From: Cognatiluteimonas profundi
Lineage (GTDB): Bacteria; Pseudomonadota; Gammaproteobacteria; Xanthomonadales; Xanthomonadaceae
Reading direction: 5' to 3'
NCBI RefSeq assembly: GCF_009792795.1
Contig: NZ_VKHQ01000005.1
Coordinates: 248,001 to 312,000, forward strand
DNA: 64,000 nt
Shown one piece after another: positions 45,989 to 54,779 of the stretch. The notes below the pieces were generated by a model. It was not told where the DNA came from and did no database searches. It saw only the letters and a list, made by a program, of their open reading frames with translations. A program made the translations under genes and the position numbers. The stretch's first letter is position 1. The number at the start of each line of letters is the position of its first letter.

Positions 45989-46615
45989 TCAGGAAAAGTG
46001 GACGCCGGTCTTGCTCCGCAGCTCGTCGACTCCCACCCCCGGCGCCATTTCCACCACTTTCAGCCCATCCGGCGTGATGTCCATGACCGCCAGGTCGGTG
46101 ATGATGCGGTTGACGACGCCAACCCCGGTGAGCGGCAGGGTGCATTCGGGCAGGATCTTGTGCTCGCCGCTCTTCGCGGTGTGCTCCATCAACACCACCA
46201 CCCGCTTCACACCGGCCACCAGGTCCATCGCCCCCCCCATGCCCTTGACCATCTTGCCGGGCACCATCCAGTTGGCCAGGTCGCCGCGGTCGGTGACCTG
46301 CATCGCGCCCAGGATCGCCAGGTCGATATGCCCACCGCGGATCATCGCGAAGGAATCATGGCTGCCGAAATAACTCGCGCCCGGCCGGGCCGTCACCGTC
46401 TGCTTGCCGGCATTGATCAGGTCCGCATCGATCTCGTCCTCGGTCGGGAATGGGCCGATCCCGAGCAGGCCGTTTTCTGATTGCAGCCAGACATCCATCC
46501 CCTCGGGGATGTAGTTGGCGACCAAAGTTGGAAGACCGATGCCCAGGTTGACGTAGGCGCCATCGGACAGTTCGAGCGAGGCGCGCTGCGCCATCTGTTC
46601 GCGGGTCCAGGCCAT
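45989..46615 (-). CDS. scoB: 3-oxoacid CoA-transferase subunit B
   Basis: Catalytic subunit of succinyl-CoA:acetoacetate CoA-transferase, which activates acetoacetate. The 208-residue protein starts [19 protein letters not shown] and has the active-site glutamate segment [15 protein letters not shown], then [14 protein letters not shown] and [16 protein letters not shown]. The ATG overlaps the scoA stop (TGATG); a GTG at 46618 is possible. The pair would feed ketone-body or amino-acid breakdown into acetyl-CoA, with electrons from acyl-CoA oxidation using ETF nearby. Confidence 0.96.
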   Translation of the reverse strand: MAWTREQMAQRASLELSDGAYVNLGIGLPTLVANYIPEGMDVWLQSENGLLGIGPFPTEDEIDADLINAGKQTVTARPGASYFGSHDSFAMIRGGHIDLAILGAMQVTDRGDLANWMVPGKMVKGMGGAMDLVAGVKRVVVLMEHTAKSGEHKILPECTLPLTGVGVVNRIITDLAVMDITPDGLKVVEMAPGVGVDELRSKTGVHFS

Positions 46616-47340
46616 CACTTGTCTCCTGCGCGCACGGTGCGCTGTTCGATGCGCTTTTCCGGCGTCGGGTTGAGCACGATACGGTCGACGTAGATGCCCG
46701 GCAGGTGCACGTGGTCGGGATCGATTGCGCCGATCTCCACGATCTCCTCGACTTCCGCGATGCACACCTGCCCGGCCATCGCGACCGCCGGATTGAAGTT
46801 GCGCGCCGTCTTGCGGAACACCAGGTTGCCGGCCGTGTCCGCCTTCCAGGCCTTCACCAGCGACACATCGGCCTTGAGCGCGGTTTCCATGACGTAATGA
46901 TGGCCGTCGAACTCACGCGTTTCCTTGCCTTCGGCGACGATCGTGCCGTAACCCGTGCGGGTGAAAAAAGCAGGAATGCCGGCACCGCCCGCGCGCAGGC
47001 GCTCGGCAAGCGTGCCCTGTGGGTTGAACTCGAGTTCGAGCTCGCCTGACAGGAACTGGCGCTCGAATTCCTTGTTCTCGCCGACGTAGGACGAAATCAT
47101 CTTGCGGATCTGCCGTGTCTCCAGAAGCAGCCCAAGGCCGAAACCGTCCACGCCCGCATTGTTGGAGATCACGGTCAAGCCCTTGACCCCGCTGTCCCGC
47201 AGGGCGGTGATCAATGCCTCGGGAATACCGCAAAGTCCAAAGCCGCCGACGGCGAGGGTCTGGTTGTCGGCAAGCAATCCATCCATCGCGCCCTGGGCGT
47301 CCGGATGGAGTTTGGTAACACCACCAATCATGTTAGGCAT
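46615..47340 (-). CDS. scoA: 3-oxoacid CoA-transferase subunit A
   Basis: Partner of ScoB. The 241 residues contain [24 protein letters not shown], the CoA-binding [38 protein letters not shown] and [16 protein letters not shown], all diagnostic. AGGAA lies about 10 bases before the ATG at 47340. The 115-base gap upstream, before phyH, is AT-richer than average and is the likely promoter site of the scoAB pair. Confidence 0.96.
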   Translation of the reverse strand: MPNMIGGVTKLHPDAQGAMDGLLADNQTLAVGGFGLCGIPEALITALRDSGVKGLTVISNNAGVDGFGLGLLLETRQIRKMISSYVGENKEFERQFLSGELELEFNPQGTLAERLRAGGAGIPAFFTRTGYGTIVAEGKETREFDGHHYVMETALKADVSLVKAWKADTAGNLVFRKTARNFNPAVAMAGQVCIAEVEEIVEIGAIDPDHVHLPGIYVDRIVLNPTPEKRIEQRTVRAGDK

Positions 47341-47455
47341 ACCTGAGTGTTCCTTTCTTTAATGAAAAGCCGAGCGCGCAGTGGAGACAGGGATGTTGAC
47401 CGATGATTGCCCAGCTTCGATCACCCACCGTCTCCGATCCCACCCGGCAAAGCAT

Positions 47456-48277
47456 TCAATCAGCGGGTAGTCGGGCACGCCTGGATGCAAACCATGCATC
47501 CACGCTGCCAGGTGGATCGCAGTCGAAGCCGAGCAGCCTTCGAATCGCAGGTTCGGAGGAGTACCCGTCACCAAGCAAACTCGGAAGCACGATCTGCTGT
47601 TTCACGAACGGTCGCGAATAAACGTGGTTGACGGCCCGTCGGGAACTGCTGGAATGATTGACGCCACCGCGGTGGAACAGCATTGAATCAAAGACCAGAT
47701 AGGAGCCGGCCGGGGCAACGACCGGATGCTCGCACCGCCGCACCAAGGCGTCACTGGGAAATACTTCTTGCTTGTGCGTTCCCTGCAAAACCATGGTTGC
47801 GCCGTTTTCCACGGTGAAGTCATCCGCGCAATACAGAGCGCTCACGGCAATGGGGCGGGAGGAAACAAAGTGCTGGTAGGGCAGATCGCGGTGATAAGCC
47901 GCCTGGTGGTACTTCTGTCCGTTTGGTGGATTTACCACTGCATTCTGCTGATTGAGGATGAAGTAGCCATCCAGAAGCCCGGCGCAGATCGCCAAGATGG
48001 TGGGATCGGTCGCCAGCGCGAGGAATCTGGACTCGCCATGCAGTGGTGCTCGTGCCGTATTGCCCTCACCAAGTCGGCGAAGCTCCTCTTCTCCGCCAGC
48101 GAGCCGCCCCTGCTGCTCCACCGCAAGGTCGATCAACTCGCGCCACCGGGATAGTGGCTGCAGTTCCTCACCCCCGGCGACTACCGTGAAGCCGTTGAGG
48201 CGAATGTCCTCCATGTGCAGCCCAACGGAGCCACCGTTGGTGGCCGTCTCAGCAATGCCATAACTTTGATTGTTCAC
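47456..48277 (-). CDS. phytanoyl-CoA dioxygenase (PhyH) family protein
   Basis: A 273-residue Fe(II)/2-oxoglutarate-dependent oxygenase-like protein. The facial triad can be traced as HRD in AYHRDLPYQHF, the distal His in SMLFHRGGVNHS and the 2-oxoglutarate-binding Arg in SSRRAVNHVYSRPF. Start GTG 48277 overlaps the upstream methyltransferase stop (GTGA). The substrate is unknown, but PhyH proteins in polysaccharide clusters often hydroxylate or tailor sugars or lipid parts. It begins the surface-polysaccharide region. Confidence 0.85.
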   Translation of the reverse strand: MNNQSYGIAETATNGGSVGLHMEDIRLNGFTVVAGGEELQPLSRWRELIDLAVEQQGRLAGGEEELRRLGEGNTARAPLHGESRFLALATDPTILAICAGLLDGYFILNQQNAVVNPPNGQKYHQAAYHRDLPYQHFVSSRPIAVSALYCADDFTVENGATMVLQGTHKQEVFPSDALVRRCEHPVVAPAGSYLVFDSMLFHRGGVNHSSSSRRAVNHVYSRPFVKQQIVLPSLLGDGYSSEPAIRRLLGFDCDPPGSVDAWFASRRARLPAD

Positions 48278-49515
48278 GAAGCGTCCTTGGACAACGACAG
48301 GGGGGCGTGATCAAGCCGCTGCAGCCAAGCATGCTGGGGCGTTTCGGCAATCAGGTCGTCCCATCGAACGGTCGCAAATCCATCTGCTTGGAACCGTTCC
48401 GCCAGAACCGGTTGAACAGCGGTGCGAACGCCCAACAGCAATGTTCGCTGCGTGTGTCTCGGCAGGCTTTCATAGCGAAGTACCGGCCGACCGGCGAACG
48501 TTTCACATGCGGCCTCATCCACGACAAAAGCCGATATTTTCTGCGTCACGAGCGGGGCGTACGTCAGGAGCATGCGAACAGCTTCACCAACCCCGAAACA
48601 CAGCAGCGCACTGTCTTGCCTGCATCGGTCCGACAGCGCATGGTCGAGGCTCGCCCATGACTGCAGATACGCCGTCCGCTGCGAATGGAGTGCGGGGTTC
48701 GCTACCGGGACATCGAGCGCGCGCACGCTGACACCGACTGTAGCGAGGATCGACTGGAAGTCGCCCAGACTGGAGGGTGCAAGCTGTTGGTCCAGGGTAG
48801 TGAGAGCCGCGGACGAGAACAACGCGGAGAGCGCATTGCGGGTAAAAGTGAACAAGTGGTCATAAACCAGCAGCTCACTGGACGGGCGATTGCCGTCGGG
48901 GCAAACGAACAATATCCGCCCGTCTGGGGCCAACAGGCGGCTAGCTGCGGCGATGAATTCCCGAGGATCCGACGTGTGCTCGATGACATTGACGGAGACG
49001 ACCAGGTCGAAGCGTTCGCCGCCACGATATGCCGAATCAAGATAGCCGACAGATGCATCGACCTGCGCGGCGCGAGCGAAACCAACAGCATCGGGGGATG
49101 GATCCATTCCGCAGAGCCTGGCGCCGGGCAGGCGCTCGCCCAATGCCATCAGCAGGGATCCATTGCCACAGCCAATTTCAAAAACGCTGGCCGGCCGCCA
49201 GCCATCCAATTGCCCTACGATCCAGTCGGCATAAGTGGCTTGTCTCAAGCCCTCGTAAGACGCGCCAGGCGGATGGGCGTATAGCGCATATCCGGCACCG
49301 AATTCCCGGGCAAGGCTCTGAAGGGGCCTGGGCGCGGCATGCATGACCAAGCCGCAGGACGCACATTCGATCTTTGCAAGGTCGGCGTCGAGCATCGCCC
49401 CATCGCTGCGCATCGCGGGCCGGCGGATCACCGGCAGGGATTGCCAATCGGACGCCTCACATGCGACGCATGATCCGGTCGATCCTTTGGCCGCTACCTT
49501 GGCTTGACTATGCAT
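48274..49515 (-). CDS. C-methyltransferase-like SAM-dependent methyltransferase with N-terminal zinc-binding domain
   Basis: A 413-residue protein with three parts. An N-terminal zinc-binding segment (CVAC ... ECASCG) is followed by a Rossmann methyltransferase (VFEIGCGNGSLLMALGERLPG, then VSVNVIEHTSDPREFIAAASRLL). A C-terminal domain (LCFGVGEAVRMLLTYAPLV...VVDEA) has the second Rossmann fold of sugar C-methyltransferases of the TylCIII/NovU type. The start ATG 49515 has GGGAG 5 bases upstream; ATG 49548 has none. It is divergent from wbqC across 156 bases that include an AT-rich patch (near 49580) suited to promoters. A sugar substrate is inferred. Confidence 0.85.
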   Translation of the reverse strand: MHSQAKVAAKGSTGSCVACEASDWQSLPVIRRPAMRSDGAMLDADLAKIECASCGLVMHAAPRPLQSLAREFGAGYALYAHPPGASYEGLRQATYADWIVGQLDGWRPASVFEIGCGNGSLLMALGERLPGARLCGMDPSPDAVGFARAAQVDASVGYLDSAYRGGERFDLVVSVNVIEHTSDPREFIAAASRLLAPDGRILFVCPDGNRPSSELLVYDHLFTFTRNALSALFSSAALTTLDQQLAPSSLGDFQSILATVGVSVRALDVPVANPALHSQRTAYLQSWASLDHALSDRCRQDSALLCFGVGEAVRMLLTYAPLVTQKISAFVVDEAACETFAGRPVLRYESLPRHTQRTLLLGVRTAVQPVLAERFQADGFATVRWDDLIAETPQHAWLQRLDHAPLSLSKDAS

Positions 49516-49671
49516 CGAAACTCCCGGCAAATCAGCGCGGTGACTCAAGGGCTTGTCGGGGGACCCAACCGCGCCATGCTACGATTATTTAGCTATGGTC
49601 AGCCAATCCAATTGGGCACTTTCCCGGGCGCCCGTGAAGTACACACAGCCGCCACCTGCAGCCCAGATACC

Positions 49672-50370
49672 ATGCCGAAGCGCGTAGCAATCGTTCAATC
49701 GTCGTATATCCCGTGGAAAGGCTATTTTGACCTGATTCGGTCGGTGGATGAATTCATCCTCTACGACGACATGCAATACACCAAACGCGACTGGCGGAGC
49801 CGCAACAGGATCAAGACACCGAACGGCCTGCTCTGGCTCAGCATTCCGGTGGAGGTGAAGGGAAAGTTCGACCAGCGCATCTGTGATGCGCAGGTCGTTG
49901 GGCATGATTGGGTGGAGACTCACTGGCGCACCCTGCAGCACGCCTATGGCAAGACGCCGTTCTTCGCCGACTACCGAGCGGAGATCGAGGATGCCTACGC
50001 GAGGTGTGCTCGGGAGACCTCGCTCAGCCGCATCAACTACGAATTGATCCGTGTGATGTGCAGGATGCTGGAGATCCGCACCACCCTGACCTGGTCAATG
50101 GACTACCAGCAACAGCAAGGAAAGACGGAACGCCTGCTGTCCATCTGCCAAGCCGCCGGGGCGGACCGCTACCTGTCGGGACCTGCGGCGAAGGACTACA
50201 TGGATGTACATCTTTTCGAGAGTGCTGGTGTGCAGGTTGCCTTTGCCGACTACACGGGCTATCCAGAATACGCACAGCCACATCCACCTTTCGAGCACGC
50301 GGTGAGCGCGCTCGACCTGCTGTTCAGCGCAGGCCCCGGTGCCGCCAACTTCATGAAGACGTTCGAGTAA
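49672..50370 (+). CDS. wbqC: WbqC-like family protein
   Basis: A 232-residue cytosolic protein of the WbqC family, found in O-antigen and other glycan clusters and of unproven biochemical role. Hallmarks are KRVAIVQSSYIPWKGYFDLI at the N-terminus, then DDMQYTKRDWRSRNRIK and the C-terminal YLSGPAAKDYMD. The ATG at 49672 begins the domain exactly; upstream in-frame codons do not match the family. It starts the plus-strand transcription unit that runs to wecE. Confidence 0.9.
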   Translation: MPKRVAIVQSSYIPWKGYFDLIRSVDEFILYDDMQYTKRDWRSRNRIKTPNGLLWLSIPVEVKGKFDQRICDAQVVGHDWVETHWRTLQHAYGKTPFFADYRAEIEDAYARCARETSLSRINYELIRVMCRMLEIRTTLTWSMDYQQQQGKTERLLSICQAAGADRYLSGPAAKDYMDVHLFESAGVQVAFADYTGYPEYAQPHPPFEHAVSALDLLFSAGPGAANFMKTFE

Positions 50371-50375
50371 CTCGC

Positions 50376-51308
50376 ATGCTGTCGATTGTTGGCACCATGT
50401 TCCACGCGCAGTCGTACCTGGAGGAGTTCGTCGCGCGCGCGATTGCAGCCGCCAGCGCAACCGGCCTGGAATTCGAAATCGTGCTGGTCAACGATGGCTC
50501 GCCAGATCTGTCGCTGGCAATGGCGAAGTCGCTGGCGGACCTGCACCCACAGGTGCGCGTCGTCGATCTTTCGCGCAACTTCGGTCACCACCGGGCAATG
50601 ATGATCGGCCTGCAGCATTCCAGCGGCGCGCTGGTTTTCCTGATCGACCTCGACCTCGAGGAGCCGCCGGAGCTGCTGGCCGACTTCCTGTCGACGCTTG
50701 CCGTAAACCCTGATGCGGACGTCGTCTATGGCCGGATGAAGGCCCGCAAGGGTGGAGTCTGGGAGCGATTCAGTGGCTGGGCCTTTTACAGCCTGCTGCA
50801 TGGACTGGGGGGCATCGCCGTCCCGCGCAACATTTCAACCGTCCGCCTGATGACGCGTCGATACGTGGACAGCCTTGGCAAATATGGCGAGCGTGAAGTC
50901 TTCATGGCCGGGCTCTGGCAGGATACCGGTTACAAGCAGGTTCCCTTTGAATTCATCAAGGGATACAAAGGCGAGACGACCTATCATTTCGCGCGGAAAC
51001 TCTCGCTCCTGGTCAATTCGATCGTCGCCTTCAGCAGCAAGCCACTGGCAATGATCTTCACCATCGGCACTATCTTGTCGCTCGGCGCTGGCGCCTACAC
51101 GCTCTATCTGATCTACGTCGGCCTGGTCAGGGGGACAGCTCCCAGCGGATGGGCTTCGCTGATCGCCTCGATCTGGTTGCTTGGCGGCCTGATCATTTTC
51201 TTCCTTGGCGTCATTGGAATCTACCTCTCGAAGATCTTCATCGAGGTTAAGCAACGTCCGTACGCGACCGTCCGCGAAATCTACGAGGGACGAGGCAATG
51301 ATCGATAG
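50376..51308 (+). CDS. GtrB/DPM1-type family 2 glycosyltransferase with two C-terminal membrane helices
   Basis: A 310-residue enzyme with the GT2 domain VLVNDGSPDLS, LSRNFGHHRAMMIGLQ, the DxD FLIDLDLEEPPEL, then two C-terminal transmembrane segments (MIFTIGTILSLGAGAYTLYL and IASIWLLGGLIIFFLGVIGI). This is the layout of GtrB, polyprenyl-phosphate glucosyl- and ArnC-type transferases. The expected product is an undecaprenyl-phosphate-linked sugar. It is 5 bases after wbqC and overlaps the next gene by 11 bases. Confidence 0.93.
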   Translation: MLSIVGTMFHAQSYLEEFVARAIAAASATGLEFEIVLVNDGSPDLSLAMAKSLADLHPQVRVVDLSRNFGHHRAMMIGLQHSSGALVFLIDLDLEEPPELLADFLSTLAVNPDADVVYGRMKARKGGVWERFSGWAFYSLLHGLGGIAVPRNISTVRLMTRRYVDSLGKYGEREVFMAGLWQDTGYKQVPFEFIKGYKGETTYHFARKLSLLVNSIVAFSSKPLAMIFTIGTILSLGAGAYTLYLIYVGLVRGTAPSGWASLIASIWLLGGLIIFFLGVIGIYLSKIFIEVKQRPYATVREIYEGRGNDR

Positions 51309-51939
51309 CACCAGGGGCGATCGCATTCTGGCCGGCGTCGACGCCTATTACTCGGAAAAGGTCCGGGTCCATGGACCAACTCCCAAGGGTGTCGATTGGA
51401 ATTCGATTGAATCGCAACACCTTCGCTTCATGCAGCTTTCGTCGCTGCTTCCGGGGCAGCAATTCAGTATTTGCGACTTCGGTTGCGGTTACGGCAGCTA
51501 TTACGATTTTCTCGCCGGCCAGCACCCGCGATTCGAATATAGAGGCGTTGACATCTCGGCTGACATGATTGAGCACGCACGGAATCAGCACGCCGGGGTT
51601 GAGCACTGCCGCTTTGATTGCAGCAACCGCCCGGTGTCGTCCGACTATGTCGTCGCCAGTGGGATCTTCAATGTCCGGCAGCAAATCCCCGACCGGGAAT
51701 GGCTCGAGTACATATTCGGTTGCGTCGAGGCCATGTCGGACGCGAGCGGCAGGGGATTTGCATTCAACTGCCTGACGTCATATTCCGACGCCGACAGGAA
51801 ACGCGACTACCTGTATTACGCCGACCCGCGGATCTTGTTCGACCATTGCATGCGGTTATCGCGCCACGTTACCTTGCTTCATGGGTATGGGCTGTATGAG
51901 TTCACGATCCTCGTTCGCAAGGAGCAACATGGCGAGTGA
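51298..51939 (+). CDS. small class I SAM-dependent methyltransferase
   Basis: A 213-residue Rossmann methyltransferase with motif I as SICDFGCGYGSYYDFL, an acidic residue in YRGVDISADMIEHAR and the later strand SDYVVASGIFNV. It resembles trans-aconitate-type methyltransferases; the true substrate is unknown but probably a sugar. ATG 51298 overlaps the glycosyltransferase end by 11 bases, and its own end overlaps the acyltransferase by 11 bases. Confidence 0.87.
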   Translation: MIDSTRGDRILAGVDAYYSEKVRVHGPTPKGVDWNSIESQHLRFMQLSSLLPGQQFSICDFGCGYGSYYDFLAGQHPRFEYRGVDISADMIEHARNQHAGVEHCRFDCSNRPVSSDYVVASGIFNVRQQIPDREWLEYIFGCVEAMSDASGRGFAFNCLTSYSDADRKRDYLYYADPRILFDHCMRLSRHVTLLHGYGLYEFTILVRKEQHGE

Positions 51940-52597
51940 CAGAAAAATAGTCATTTTTGGTGCTGGCGACATCGCCCAGCTGGCGTGGTTCTACTTCACG
52001 CATGACAGCGATCGCGAAGTCGCCGCATTCACCGTCGACCGCGACTATGCGAAGTCAGAAACATTCCAGGGCTTGCCGCTGGTTCCCTTTGACGAGGTCG
52101 AGCATCGATTTCCGCCCGATCAGTACGACATGTTCGTGGCGCTGAGCTACGCCAAGCGCAATACCGTCCGTGAAGCGAAATGCACTGAGGCCGACGCCAA
52201 GGGATATGCCTTGGCAAGCTACATCAGTACGCGCCTGACGATCTTCGAGGGCACTCCTGTCGGCAGGAATTGCTTCCTGCTCGAGGACAACACCATCCAG
52301 CCATTCGTCACTATCGGTGACAATGTCACCCTCTGGAGTGGAAACCACATCGGCCACCACAGCACGATTGGCGACAACTGCTTCATTACGTCACACGTGG
52401 TGATCTCCGGCGGCGTTGAAGTTGGCAGAAACTGCTTCATCGGCGTCAACACGACGGTGCGCGACCACGTGCGCATTGGCGATCGCTGCCTCATCGGCGC
52501 GGGCTCGCTGATCCTTGGCTCGACAGAACCAGGCACGGTTTACGTCGGCAACGCGACCACTGCTTCCGACAAGCCGAAGCCGGGCCCGGACAAGTAG
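51929..52597 (+). CDS. NeuD-like sugar O-acyltransferase (left-handed beta-helix)
   Basis: A 222-residue protein with an N-terminal PglD/NeuD-type Rossmann-like domain (KIVIFGAGDIAQLAWFYF, then QYDMFVALSY). The C-terminal hexapeptide-repeat beta-helix runs from VTIGDNVTLWSGNHIGHHST through IGDNCFITSHVVISGGVEVG. The catalytic His is likely in GHHST. AAGGAG precedes the ATG at 51929. It should transfer an acyl group, usually acetyl, to a nucleotide-linked amino or hydroxy sugar; WecE in the same unit can supply the amino sugar. Confidence 0.9.
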   Translation: MASDRKIVIFGAGDIAQLAWFYFTHDSDREVAAFTVDRDYAKSETFQGLPLVPFDEVEHRFPPDQYDMFVALSYAKRNTVREAKCTEADAKGYALASYISTRLTIFEGTPVGRNCFLLEDNTIQPFVTIGDNVTLWSGNHIGHHSTIGDNCFITSHVVISGGVEVGRNCFIGVNTTVRDHVRIGDRCLIGAGSLILGSTEPGTVYVGNATTASDKPKPGPDK

Positions 52598-52600
52598 CCG

Positions 52601-53515
52601 ATGCGATGGAAGAAGCTCGGCTGGCTGTTTGCACCGGATGGCGGCATCCCCTGGATGAAGTCGCATGCGGCCAATCCGTTCGGGGTATGGCTGGAGCCGG
52701 GTGTTCTGCGCATCTATTTCACTTGCCGTGACGCAGCACAACGCTCGCACGTGGCGAGTATCGACGCGGACCTGGAGCGTGATTTCGCGCTGGGCGGGCT
52801 GAGCAACGAGCCTGTGCTTGCCCCAGGCCCGCCCGGCGCATTCGACGACAGCGGTTGCGCCGTGGGGCATGTAGTACGAGTGGCTGGACGACTGCGGTTG
52901 TACTACCTCGGCTGGAACCTCAAGGTGACGGTTCCATGGCTTAACACGATCGGCCTTGCGATCGAAGACCCGAAAACCGGGCGCTTCGAGCGTTATTCCC
53001 CGGCGCCATTGCTCGATCGCAGCCGCCAGGACCCTTTCTCCATCTCGTACCCCAGCCTGCTGCACGAGGGTGGCCGGTGGCGCATGTGGTACGGCTCCAA
53101 TCTGCGATGGGGAAGCGAACCGGAGAGCATGCAGCACGTCATCAAGTACGCAGAATCGCGGGACGGGCTGCGCTGGCGCAGGGATGGAAGGGTGGTCGTC
53201 GGCTTGTCGCATCGAAACGAATACGCGCTGTCCAAACCATTCGTGCTGCGGGATCCCGACTGTTACCGGATGTGGTACTCGTACCGCGGCTGCGATGAGG
53301 TGACGACGTATCGCATCGGATACGCGGAATCGCCCGATGGCCTTGCATGGCGGCGACTGGATGACCAAGCAGGGGTGGACGTGTCGGCGGAGGGATGGGA
53401 CAGCGAAATGGTCTGTTACCCATTCGTATTCGACCACCGCGGCCGGCGATATATGCTTTACAACGGAAATGGATACGGACGCAGTGGAATTGGCGTTGCG
53501 GTCCAGGAATCATGA
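52601..53515 (+). CDS. five-bladed beta-propeller, glycosidase-like protein
   Basis: A 304-residue cytosolic protein without signal peptide. Repeated blade motifs such as LRIYFTCRDAAQRSHVASID, GRLRLYYLGWN, GRWRMWYGSN and CYRMWYSYRG show the fold of GH43/GH32-like beta-propellers. The usual catalytic acidic triad is not obvious, and secretion is absent. Similar proteins sit in O-antigen and capsule clusters of many bacteria without assigned function. It starts 3 bases after the acyltransferase and overlaps the next gene by 4 bases. Confidence 0.75.
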   Translation: MRWKKLGWLFAPDGGIPWMKSHAANPFGVWLEPGVLRIYFTCRDAAQRSHVASIDADLERDFALGGLSNEPVLAPGPPGAFDDSGCAVGHVVRVAGRLRLYYLGWNLKVTVPWLNTIGLAIEDPKTGRFERYSPAPLLDRSRQDPFSISYPSLLHEGGRWRMWYGSNLRWGSEPESMQHVIKYAESRDGLRWRRDGRVVVGLSHRNEYALSKPFVLRDPDCYRMWYSYRGCDEVTTYRIGYAESPDGLAWRRLDDQAGVDVSAEGWDSEMVCYPFVFDHRGRRYMLYNGNGYGRSGIGVAVQES

Positions 53516-53910
53516 CCCTTTCTTCAGGCACCACGATGCGGAACTGGATTGCTTATTGCATGGTGTTCGCGACCGTCCTGCTGACAGTCTGCGGGCAATT
53601 CATCGTCAAGTGGCAGGTGCTCCGGGCGGGCGCGCTGCCCGCAGCCAATGAGGCCAAGCTGGGCTTCCTGCTGCGGCTGCTGCTCAATCCGTGGATCCTG
53701 TCCGCATTCGCCGCGGCTTTCCTGGCGTCGCTCACCTGGATGCTGGCAATGACGAAGCTGCCGCTCAGCCACGCCTACCCCATCACGGCATTCACGTTTG
53801 TGCTGGTGGTGATCGGCAGCGCAGCTGCGTTCCATGAGCCGGTCACGCCGCTCAAACTAGCGGGGCTGGCGCTGATCGTCGCCGGCATCTATGTCGGCAG
53901 CCAAGGTTGA
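53512..53910 (+). CDS. small multidrug-resistance/EamA-type four-helix membrane protein
   Basis: A 132-residue membrane protein with four hydrophobic helices (YCMVFATVLLTVCGQFIVK, ILSAFAAAFLASLTWMLAM, AYPITAFTFVLVVIGSAAAF, LAGLALIVAGIYVGSQ). The SMR/ArnE-like motif KLPLSHAYPI is clear. In glycan clusters such proteins are proposed to flip polyprenyl-phosphate sugars. The ATG at 53512 overlaps the previous stop (ATGA); ATG 53536 is a second choice. The stop overlaps the next start (TTGA). Confidence 0.85.
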   Translation: MTLSSGTTMRNWIAYCMVFATVLLTVCGQFIVKWQVLRAGALPAANEAKLGFLLRLLLNPWILSAFAAAFLASLTWMLAMTKLPLSHAYPITAFTFVLVVIGSAAAFHEPVTPLKLAGLALIVAGIYVGSQG

Positions 53911-54779
53911 AGGCCTGCCTGCACTGCGGAACGACTTTTCCGACCACTGTCGCGGCCTGCCCGGCCTGCGGCCATGGGCCGAGCGTGCGCGACGGAATTG
54001 CCCACCATGCGCCGACGATGGCGAGTAGTGGCGAAGGCTTCCGCCCCGAATACTTCGATGAACTTGCGCGGCTGGAGTCGCGGAACTTCTGGTTCCGCGC
54101 CCGCAGCCAGCTCGTGATCGACGCGATCGGCAGGTACTTTCCACGCTGCCGCAATTTCCTCGAAATCGGCTGTGGCACGGGTTACGTCCTGATGGGTGTC
54201 GGTCAGGCGTTCCCTGGCATGACCCTGTCAGGCAGCGAGCTGTTCGTCGAAGGTCTCACCTACGCCGCCCGGCGTGTACCCAATGCCGAGCTCATGCAAA
54301 TGGACGCCAGGCAGATCCCCTACCGCGAGGAGTTCGACCTCATCGGTGCATTCGACGTCATCGAGCATATCGAGGACCACGTGGCCGTCCTGAAGGCGAT
54401 CCATGCGGCGCTGGTTCCCGGCGGCGGGGTGATCATCACCGTACCCCAGCACCCCTGGCTGTGGAGTCGTTCCGATGACTACGCCTGCCACGTTCGGCGA
54501 TACGAACGCGGACAAATGGAACGGCTGCTTGAGCAAGCCGGAATGCGCGTGGTCTTCAGCTCGTCTTTCGTGACCATCTTGCTGCCCTTGCTCGCGATGT
54601 CACGGTTGAGCAGTCGGACGCGCGACAATGGCGGCGATCCGGCGGGCGAATTGAAGTTGCCGGCCATCGCCAATGCCTGCCTGTATGGCGTCATGCAGGT
54701 GGAACGACTCCTCATCCGGCTGGGCGTGCGATTTCCCTTTGGCGGCACTCGCCTGGTTTGCGCGGAGAAGACGACGTGA
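53907..54779 (+). CDS. class I SAM-dependent methyltransferase with N-terminal zinc ribbon
   Basis: A 290-residue protein. A C4 zinc ribbon at the very start (CLHC ... CPACG) fixes the start at or before TTG 53907, which overlaps the previous stop as TTGA. The Rossmann domain has FLEIGCGTGYVLMGVGQAF, GSELFVEGLTYAARR, LIGAFDVIEHIEDHVAVLK and VPQHPWLWS. A hydrophobic C-terminal half (FVTILLPLLAMSRL) suggests membrane contact or a lipid-linked substrate, as in relatives from polysaccharide loci. The substrate is unknown. Confidence 0.87.
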   Translation: MKACLHCGTTFPTTVAACPACGHGPSVRDGIAHHAPTMASSGEGFRPEYFDELARLESRNFWFRARSQLVIDAIGRYFPRCRNFLEIGCGTGYVLMGVGQAFPGMTLSGSELFVEGLTYAARRVPNAELMQMDARQIPYREEFDLIGAFDVIEHIEDHVAVLKAIHAALVPGGGVIITVPQHPWLWSRSDDYACHVRRYERGQMERLLEQAGMRVVFSSSFVTILLPLLAMSRLSSRTRDNGGDPAGELKLPAIANACLYGVMQVERLLIRLGVRFPFGGTRLVCAEKTT

